A DNA stretch of 64,000 bases from Ryuthela nishihirai (Eukaryota; Arthropoda; Arachnida; Araneae; Heptathelidae), in contig JAWZYU010000009.1 of the NCBI GenBank assembly GCA_038380435.1, positions 64,013,901 through 64,077,900 on the forward strand, written 5' to 3'. The number at the start of each line of letters is the position of its first letter. Position 1 is the stretch's first letter. Made by a program: the position numbers and the translations under genes. The notes under the pieces were generated by a model. That model was not told the origin of the DNA, made no database searches, and worked only from the letters and a program-made list of their open reading frames with translations. Below are positions 57,325 to 64,000 of the stretch, one piece after another.

Positions 57325-60251
57325 ATTGTTGAGAATGATGAGGTAGATAACGAATTGTATTGTGATGACTTAACTGATGTGAATGTTTGGTTTCAAGGGT
57401 CGGGTGATAAAACGTTAAAATTAATGTATTTAAATATTAGATCACTGGAAAAATATTAGAATAATTTACTGGTTCATATTGAACTTCTTGAATTCCAGTT
57501 GGATTTGATTATTTTGGTTGAAACTATGGTAACTGAACAAGAATCAGCTACATTTAATATTGAAGGGTATAACAAGCTTATTTTAACGGCAAAAGAAATT
57601 AAACAACGTGGGATCATTATTTTTATCTAAACAAAATTAATTTAGTACAACTGGATGAAACTATTGGAAAATCAGCAGAAGCAATAATCACTAAATTATT
57701 AATTAATAATATTGAAATTACTATAATCGCAGTATAGAGATCTCCTAGCAAAAATGTTAACTGATTCCTAAAAGAAATTTCTGAACATTTATTAAAAAGG
57801 GCAGGAATTAAAAATTTAATTATTGTTGGTGATATTAATATTGATATGGCAAATACTAATAAATATGGTTGTGATATGTATTTAAATACTTTGATTGAAT
57901 TTGGTTTAGAACAAATCGTTAAGGGTTTTACTGTAGAGGACGAAACATAAATTAAATTTACAGGGACGTTAATTGATCATGTTTTGGTTAAAACAGACAA
58001 TTTTGATGTTAAAGTAAAACATATAGAAATAAATTTGCAGACCATTATGGTATCTTAATTAAGATTTTGAAAAAGAATATTAGCTCTAATGATGTCACAT
58101 TTTTGGAAGAGGATTCAAACCTAGGTTTTAAAATATTTTATAATGATACCCTTATTATTCAAAAATTGAAAATGACACAGTGGAATGATATAGTTGATGA
58201 AGACATGAGTACATAATTAGTATATCAGAAAATATTAAGTAAAATTGATGAAATTCAGGAAAAAAACTTGTTGTAGTAAACAAATTAATAATTGTAAAAC
58301 TAAGATAATAAGGAAAGAATAGATTACAGATGACATTATTTTAGCAATTAAAAATAGAGATAAATTGTGAAAAAGATATAAAGATAATGTTAATAATAAA
58401 CAAAATTATGACAGATAAAATGAAAAGAAATAGGGTAAACATCATTATAAGGAACCAAAAACGCATATTTCATTCAAAGAAATTAGCAATTAATAAAGAT
58501 AATAATGCGAGAATGTGGGAATTAATTAATGATATTACTGATGATAAAAAAGGATGTCAATCACTTGATTAGAGACAACACTACAAAAGAAATTCTAAAT
58601 AGTTTTGTTAAGTTTTCTGTAGCAACTATTAGTGAGATGCAAACAGAATTTGCGACGATGAATACTAGGTCAGATAAGGTTTACGAATTATGTTACATAC
58701 ATAAGAATTCTATCATTTTCCACTAGCTAGTAACTTCGATGTTGCCAATGTATTATAGATTACTTAAAATATAACACATCTCCTGGATTTGACAATATTA
58801 AACCAAAATACATAAAGGAAAGTAAATGTAATTTTGTTCATGTAATAACAATTCTTATAAACAAAATTTTTGAAAAGTCGCAAATCCCAATAGCTATGAA
58901 AATTGGAATTATTCGTCCGCTATATAAAAGTGGATCAAAAAAGAATTTTAATAATTATAGACCAATCACTCTATTAACAATTTTTGATAAGATAATGAAA
59001 AATACGTTGGAGATCGCTTGCAAATTTTTTTGAATAAAATAAATTTTCTGTCAAGTCAGCAATTTGGGTTCCGTAAAGGTATGGGAACGCAAAGTTTTTT
59101 TGGAAGATCTTAGTAATAATATTAATATTAATTTAAATATAGGAAAGAAATGGTTTGCGGTATTTATGGGCTTAAATAAAGCATTTGATTCAGTTGACAC
59201 TGACATCTTGCTACAGAAATTATATTTACTTGGTATAAGAGGGAATATTTTTGAATGGTTTAAAAGCTACTTATTACATAGAGAAATAGTTATGAAAATA
59301 AATGATAATTTTAGCGATAAATTTCAGATCAATTTTGGAGTTCCACAAGGATCTATTCTCGGCCCTATACTATTCCAAATTGTACATAAATGATTTGGCT
59401 AATATTAATTTCGATGTATGCTGATGATATAGTGCTAATCAACTTCCACTCTGATTTAGAATACGCTATTTCAATCTACAAAATGTTTTTAATAAAGCAG
59501 TTAAATGATTTGCTCTTAACAAACTGAGTGTAAACGATAAAAAAACTAAATTTATATATATTGGTTCTCAACAACCTACACTTAATAGAAGAATTACTAA
59601 TCATCGAATAAGTTGCACTATGCTGGATGGTTTATCACTTGGTATATGCAATTGTCCTAAAGTAGAAGAAGTAAACGAAATAATTTACCTAGGCTTGAAA
59701 ATGAATTCGAAAATGAAATGGAATAAACATATTAATTGGATGTGTTCAAGACTACGATTTGTAGCATTTAAAATTAGGAAACTTAACTTGTTTGTTGATA
59801 CATAGATAACTATTTTAGTATATAAAGCACTTTTTGAATCTATAATTAGATATGGATAACAGTTTATGGGACAGCCTATAAGACAGAATTAAATAAAATT
59901 AAAAGAATATAAATTAGTCTGCTAAAAGGATTGTGTAATTCAGAAGTTAAAAATTCCCTTACAACGAAAGATGATATATTTAGTTTGTTCAAAATTTTAC
60001 CTATTGAAAGTTTATATGTGTTTGTTTCTGTTATCAGTAACTTCTTTGATGATACCTATAAGCAAAATATTTGCCACAATAAATTTACTAGAAAAAAGGC
60101 TATGGGTTTTTTGAAACAACCAAAATTTTATAATAATTACGGAAGAAATTCCAAAGAACATCAAATTCTCTACCTATTTAACTTGCTTCCTAGAGAAATA
60201 GTTAACTTAAAAAAAATTGTGATATTAACGAAAAATTATTTCAATGGTTGA
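57325..60251 (+). pseudogene. LINE endonuclease-reverse transcriptase, broken
   Basis: Polyprotein remnant. Endonuclease: LMYLNIRSLEKY (57420), VVGDINIDMAN (57825, GDxN box) and LIDHVLVKTDNFDVKVK (57970). RT: SPGFDNIKPKYIKES (58780), RPLYKSGSKKNFNNYRPITL (58915), FGFRKGMGTQ (59065), AVFMGLNKAFDSVD (motif A, 59158), GVPQGSILGPI (motif B, 59338) and YADD (motif C, 59417). C-terminus with NLLPREIVNLKKI (60180). The 59064-59393 and 59931-60251 stretches are open, the rest is cut by stops and small shifts. The order and motifs fit CR1/Jockey-type elements; the exact clade is unresolved. Confidence 0.85.
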
Positions 60252-60378
60252 TGAAAAAGTGATGTTTTTATTTGGAAATTCATAATTTTGACTTTTTCAT
60301 TCTTCTTTTTTTCTCTCCTTCATTTTATGTGCTACTGATGCAATCTAGATCATATCTGTAAAACCATATATGTACATT

Positions 60379-60405
60379 CCCGCTGATAAGCTTCGGCTTA
60401 GTGGG
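60379..60405 (+). other. LINE 3' UTR hairpin with UUCG loop
   Basis: CCCGCTGATAAGC, TTCG, then GCTTAGTGGG. The RNA would form a stem closed by a C(UUCG)G tetraloop, an exceptionally stable type, ~75 bp before the end. Such 3' hairpins are known recognition sites for the reverse transcriptase in several LINE groups; the role here is inferred. Confidence 0.75.
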
Positions 60406-60673
60406 ATATTTTATGTGAAATAATTATAGATAATACTTATTGAAAATAAATTTGAATTTGAAAAAAAAAAAGAAAAAAAATGTCCTTGGGGATCCTTCTA
60501 ATCGAGCGATTTAGTTCGATGTGTGCAAAAATGTGCTGCTCAGAATCAAAACAACCAAAAAGGAATTTTTCATTAATCTCCAAAATCCAAAATTGTGAAT
60601 GTCTAAAGACAGACACACGACAAAGTTAAAAAAAAAACTCTTTTTTTTCCTTACAAAAAACAAACCAAAAATC

Positions 60674-60955
60674 AGCAAGTAGTTTAGGAACAGTCCCAGC
60701 ATTATTTCGGCAATAGTAGAAATGTGTTTCTGAGAAGGATATTCCTTCATCATACATTCCAACTGTGCTTTGTAAGAAGAGTCGAGTAATTTTAGCAAAA
60801 GCTGTTGAAACGTGTCCTTCTCTGTCCCTAGAGGACCAGCCGAAGGCTCGCAATATGGCTTTATTCTTGTCTTTTCCTCCCGAAAGTTCACTTTCTGGGA
60901 TACGAATTTAATGAGGTTGAGTAATTCGCTGCCATCAGGATGCTAAATAAATGGC
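60674..60955 (-). repeat. 285-bp duplicated sequence, copy 1
   Basis: Matches 62817-63100 in the same orientation over its whole length (shared: TCATCATACATTCCAACTGT, GTCCCTAGAGGACCAGCCG, AAGTTCACTTTCTGGGATAC). The minus strand has one frame through the block (HPDGSELLNLIKFVSQKVNF to TIAEIMLGLFLNYLL, about 90 codons). No protein family recognised. It may be a repeat family, a segmental duplication or a duplicated exon. Confidence 0.75.
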
Positions 60956-61404
60956 GTACGAACCTGGTATGCGGTTGGGCACGATTCTCACAATAGACTG
61001 CCGGGTTTATCGGCGATCTTAAAACACCTTGCCTTAAATGCGTTATTGGAATATAAAATATATATCAATAATGCGCAATGCGGAAGTGATAAAAAACTTC
61101 ATAGAGTAGTTTATGTGGCAGGAACACATGGCGCATGACCTTCCTCCCTCCCCCCTCGAAGGGGAGAAAGGTTCCTCTCCCAAACTTCCATTTATTACAT
61201 TGTCCGGGGGAGATTGTCACTCTTGACATCCTATTCCCTTGCTAGATCGAGCATAATGACTGGCAGTAAGAGTTCTTGCATCCTATGGGAAGCATTTTTA
61301 CTTTAAAATAGGCTTTGATTTCCGCATGCTGACGACCATAATCCACAGCATTTGACCTGAAGACACCCTTGACGAAAAGAATGCAGGAATTTTTGAGGAA
61401 TCAA
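60956..61404. other. Spacer, moderately GC
   Basis: Nothing recognised; a C-rich patch at 61141-61180. Confidence 0.45.
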
Positions 61405-61727
61405 GAATCGCCAGCTCAGTCGTTAGAATGGCAGGCTCTATTATGACTTTCACAGATTCGACTCCCAACTATACTTCGTGAGAATTTTCTATTTTAACCC
61501 GTATCATGCCCTTGGTAAGGAAGGAGGCACTAATGGACTTGGTAAAGGCAGCCGTCCGTCGGATTGGACATTAAGCCGTGACCCATGTTTAATTCCAAAC
61601 GATGTTGATAGGCTTCCTAACAAGGTTTCCTTCCCCAACTCTGAGCCCTTGGGTCCTTGTTACTTGGCTATTTAGCCAATTGGTACAAAAAAGTGCCGCT
61701 TAGAAGTAAAACAACTCAACCCAACTA
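61405..61727 (+). mobile_element. SINE-1 copy, old
   Basis: Plus copy: head CAGCTCAGTCGTTAGAATGG, box-B-like AGATTCGACTCCC, GGCAGCCGTCCGTCGGATTG, tail AAGTAAAACAACTCAACCCA. The centre is heavily shortened. Confidence 0.82.
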
Positions 61728-62816
61728 ATAAAAATGCTAATATTTCGAAAACTGCAATGAATTGAAAACTTCCCATTCCACTGAAAAATACTTTTAATAG
61801 AAAACTTTCCATTCCAGTGGCAATAATTGTGGTTATTCCAGTGAAAAATTAAATATCTTTATGATCTAGAACGATTTGTTTCAACTTCTAATGTATATAT
61901 TTCGAAAAGTTTTCAAAGAATATCATCAACTTGCCAGTGTTCATTTGCAAATAATATTCCTCAACTTAATAGTGTTCAGCAGAGGATTTAAACATATAGC
62001 ACCACTATGCATGAGAGCCTGCTTACATCTCACCAGGGTGCAACATTTTCCAACGTTGCTATTGTCTTAAGAATATTTCTGACTCCTCTTTAATCGCAAT
62101 GATGACTCTGTTTTATTCTGAATGGTGGACTTTAAGAAGTTCCACGTCTCAAGTGCTCCTAGAATTTTTATCCCGTTGGCAATGAAATGAAATCATTGGT
62201 AATCTTAACATTAGGAACGGAAGAAACAAGACATTCTTTTCAGAATTATGAAAGAAATATTATCCCCTGGCCATAGCCTGTATGCAAAATGTTTTCACTT
62301 TTTTGGTCCAGAATACAAGCGTTTGCATGCCCTTCAATTGCAAATGTTACGATAAGTAATATTCAGGAACAAAGAAATTTATAATTCTCTTTGCATTTTA
62401 CTTATTTATTTTCAATAATGCTTCTTCTTAATAATGACGGGGCCAATATCATTTGGCCTTGGGCCCGATCTATCAAAATGAAATAAAAAAAGCCTACTTC
62501 TCAGTTTTAGCAGCTATGGAAACCATTTTCTACCCCTTAACGTCTTGGGAAGATAATATTTAATCTCCTCAACCACCGGTGAATTATGAAATCTTATTTA
62601 CAATAAATAGCAATTAAAGTTTCATAGTTCATAAAGCCAACGAATATTTTATTTCAGTGCTATCCAACCATCGTTATCTAAACAATGGTGCGGCATCCTT
62701 CTTCGAAACGCATTCAAAACAAAAGTACTCCCTAATTTACACTTCTTCAACAGCGTAAAAGTTTCTTTAATTAGCAACTAGCTAAACTGTTTTAATAAAA
62801 AGGCAAAGAAAAAGTC
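61728..62816. other. AT-rich spacer
   Basis: Nothing firm. A short repeated phrase (GAAAACTT, CCATTCCA) occurs at 61765-61850. Positions 62440-62475 (GGGGCCAATATC, TTGGGCCCGATC) are reminiscent of a worn DNA-transposon end. Confidence 0.4.
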
Positions 62817-63100
62817 AGCAAGTAGTTTGAGAACAGTCCCAAAATTGCTTCAGCAAAAGTAGAAGTGTTTGTGAGAAGGATATTCGTTCATCATACATTC
62901 CAACTGTGCTTTGTAAGAACAGTCGAGTAATTTCAGTAAAAGCTATTGAAGCGGTTCTTCTTTGTCCCTAGAGGACCAGCCGGGAGCTCGTGGTACGGCT
63001 TTATTCGCACCTTTTCCCCGAAAGTTCACTTTCTGGGATACGAGTTTAATGAGGGTGAGTAATTCGCTGGCGTCAGGATGGTAGATAAATGGCGGACGCT
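62817..63100 (-). repeat. 285-bp duplicated sequence, copy 2
   Basis: Partner of 60674-60955. The minus frame reads FIYHPDASELLTLIKLVSQK and VNFRGKG, then shifts relative to copy 1 because of a 3-4 base deletion, so at most one copy can keep the full frame. Confidence 0.75.
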
Positions 63101-63142
63101 GCGCGCCATCGATTCCTGTCCTCCACTGGCACGAGCAAAGGC

Positions 63143-63445
63143 TTAGTGTCCCTCCCAAGCCTCCTTGCGAGAGCATCCCCTTTTACAGGTGGCAGGGGTG
63201 ATTACCTCGTCAGCACAGCCACCGTCCGATGAATAAGAATGCAGCTCTGATATTAAATCAGAAGGGTTGATGAAATAAGGATTACTGGAAGAACGTGCAA
63301 TGTCATCACCCCCGACGGTCATGAAAACTGAATAGTTAAGTCTTTTTAAAGTCTGGGTATCTGAGAGGCTGTGAAGATAGAGAGAGTAAGGGGAGAGTTC
63401 GAGCACGAGAATGCCATCCTCCTGAATCAGCTCCCTGTTTTCCAT
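63143..63445 (-). other. Unrecognised 100-codon frame
   Basis: Minus frame starting MENRELIQEDGILVLELSPY, in sequence less AT-rich than average and not matching any repeat in the window. A GAG/GTAATC junction at about 63206 would fit a splice donor. No family recognised; it could be an exon or chance. Confidence 0.25.
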
Positions 63446-64000
63446 AAAGCATAATTTCTTCCAGATGACGGCTTATCGGAAATACATACTTTCATCCGAA
63501 GCAAGATGCACAGAGAGGGACTTGCTTTTTGGCTCGCAGCTGAAATCGGCAATATTTTGAATTAGGAGTCGGGGTATTGATGATGGCTAGGAGGACTCTT
63601 TTAAGTGCATCGCATCAGACTCGAGGATATTTTTATAAACGCCGCTGTCGATATATGTGTTTACACAGAGCAAACGGAGGCAAAGTCTGATGAGGTATGA
63701 GAGCATTTATGAATGAGAAGATTTCAATTTTTTTTACCTTTAAAGTCTGCTTCCATATTAGAACTTTTTTTGGAAAATATTCAGGATAGATATTTTATTT
63801 GAATGTGTCGAAAATCCAGAAATATATAAATAAGATGTTAAAGTATTTTATGCAATAAAAAAATTGTGTATGAAATGTAAAAATTTAGATTAATAAGCAT
63901 TTGGTCTAAGCAGAAATATTGCATTTCAGGTTATAATTCAAATTCAATCAATTTAGGAAATATCAAATAAAGGTTTACTCCCTTCTTTAGGTGTGACGGA
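63446..64000. other. Right-edge spacer
   Basis: Nothing recognised. Confidence 0.45.

Larger units (their letters stand above)
57312..60480 (+). mobile_element. CR1/Jockey-group LINE, 5' truncated
   Basis: Non-LTR retrotransposon with endonuclease and reverse transcriptase remains, a short 3' UTR with a stable hairpin (60379-60405), and an A-rich end (TTTGAATTTG then A-rich to 60480). No first ORF is seen, so the 5' part is probably missing. It lies inside an old SINE. Confidence 0.85.
56690..60568 (+). mobile_element. Old SINE-1 split by a LINE
   Basis: Left part 56690-56904 runs from the post-head region (CTCCGCTAAACACCCTCCCA) to AGGTGGGACCTTTTACTCTA. The right part 60481-60568 continues with GATCCTTCTAATCGAGCGAT and ends GCTGCTCAGAATCAAAACAA. 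The two parts are consecutive in the SINE, so the ~3.2-kb LINE between them is a later insertion. Confidence 0.8.

Noticed and set aside
60511..60891. 126-codon minus frame as a full gene
   Set aside because: Its C-terminal third runs through a poly-T tract and an old SINE tail; only the duplicated block is considered possibly coding.

Overview
This window looks like AT-rich nuclear DNA of an invertebrate animal, most likely an arthropod. That is an inference from repeat content: tRNA-derived SINEs, RTE-like and CR1/Jockey-like LINEs, Tc1, mariner and hAT DNA elements, minisatellites, and no operons or bacterial signals. I find no intact host gene. Almost every open frame that I can explain is a decayed transposon or a chance translation of a SINE. 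Two small regions (24.56-25.52 kb and 60.67-63.45 kb) are the only places where host exons seem possible.

Layout. 0.85-2.0 kb: 42-bp minisatellite split by a SINE. 2.1-9.1 kb: several SINEs, a 76-bp Tc1/mariner-type MITE, and a 1.4-kb array of 32-bp repeats with a 192-bp higher-order period (6.03-7.44 kb). 9.08-16.49 kb: a minus-strand RTE-like LINE split by a plus-strand copy of the same family (about 10.99-14.93 kb, ending in a GAT repeat) and by a SINE. 16.5-23.8 kb: more SINEs, a 47-bp minisatellite, LINE 3' ends with strong hairpins, and a Tigger/pogo-like MITE. 26.0-29.1 kb: a degenerate minisatellite and a second decayed LINE. 29.5-32.2 kb: a Tc1-like transposase fragment, a second SINE family, and a SINE-SINE fusion. 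33-37 kb: AT-rich and almost featureless. 40.09-41.54 kb: a TA-flanked DNA transposon fossil carrying a SINE and a hAT MITE.

The most striking object is at 44,175-50,718: a 6.5-kb element that is almost entirely one giant inverted repeat (arms about 3.05 and 3.49 kb). It starts AGTAGTATAG, ends with the exact complement, and is flanked by a 6-bp duplication, GCCATC. It sits inside a mariner fragment whose sequence resumes on the far side, so the insertion and its target duplication can be read directly. Six-bp duplications and AG termini are the signature of Maverick/Polinton elements, but I see no Polinton genes. It may be a non-autonomous Polinton-type palindrome or an undescribed foldback family.

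52-53 kb holds a second, smaller inverted-repeat element. 54.70-55.88 kb is a decayed Tc1 element with both ends. 56.69-60.57 kb is a three-level nest: an old SINE split by a CR1/Jockey-like LINE, with a young SINE at the LINE 5' end. The right edge has a 285-bp sequence present twice (60.67 and 62.82 kb). The main SINE (about 390 bp, about 32 copies, 'SINE-1' below) is the commonest repeat; several copies have clear 11-15 bp target-site duplications.
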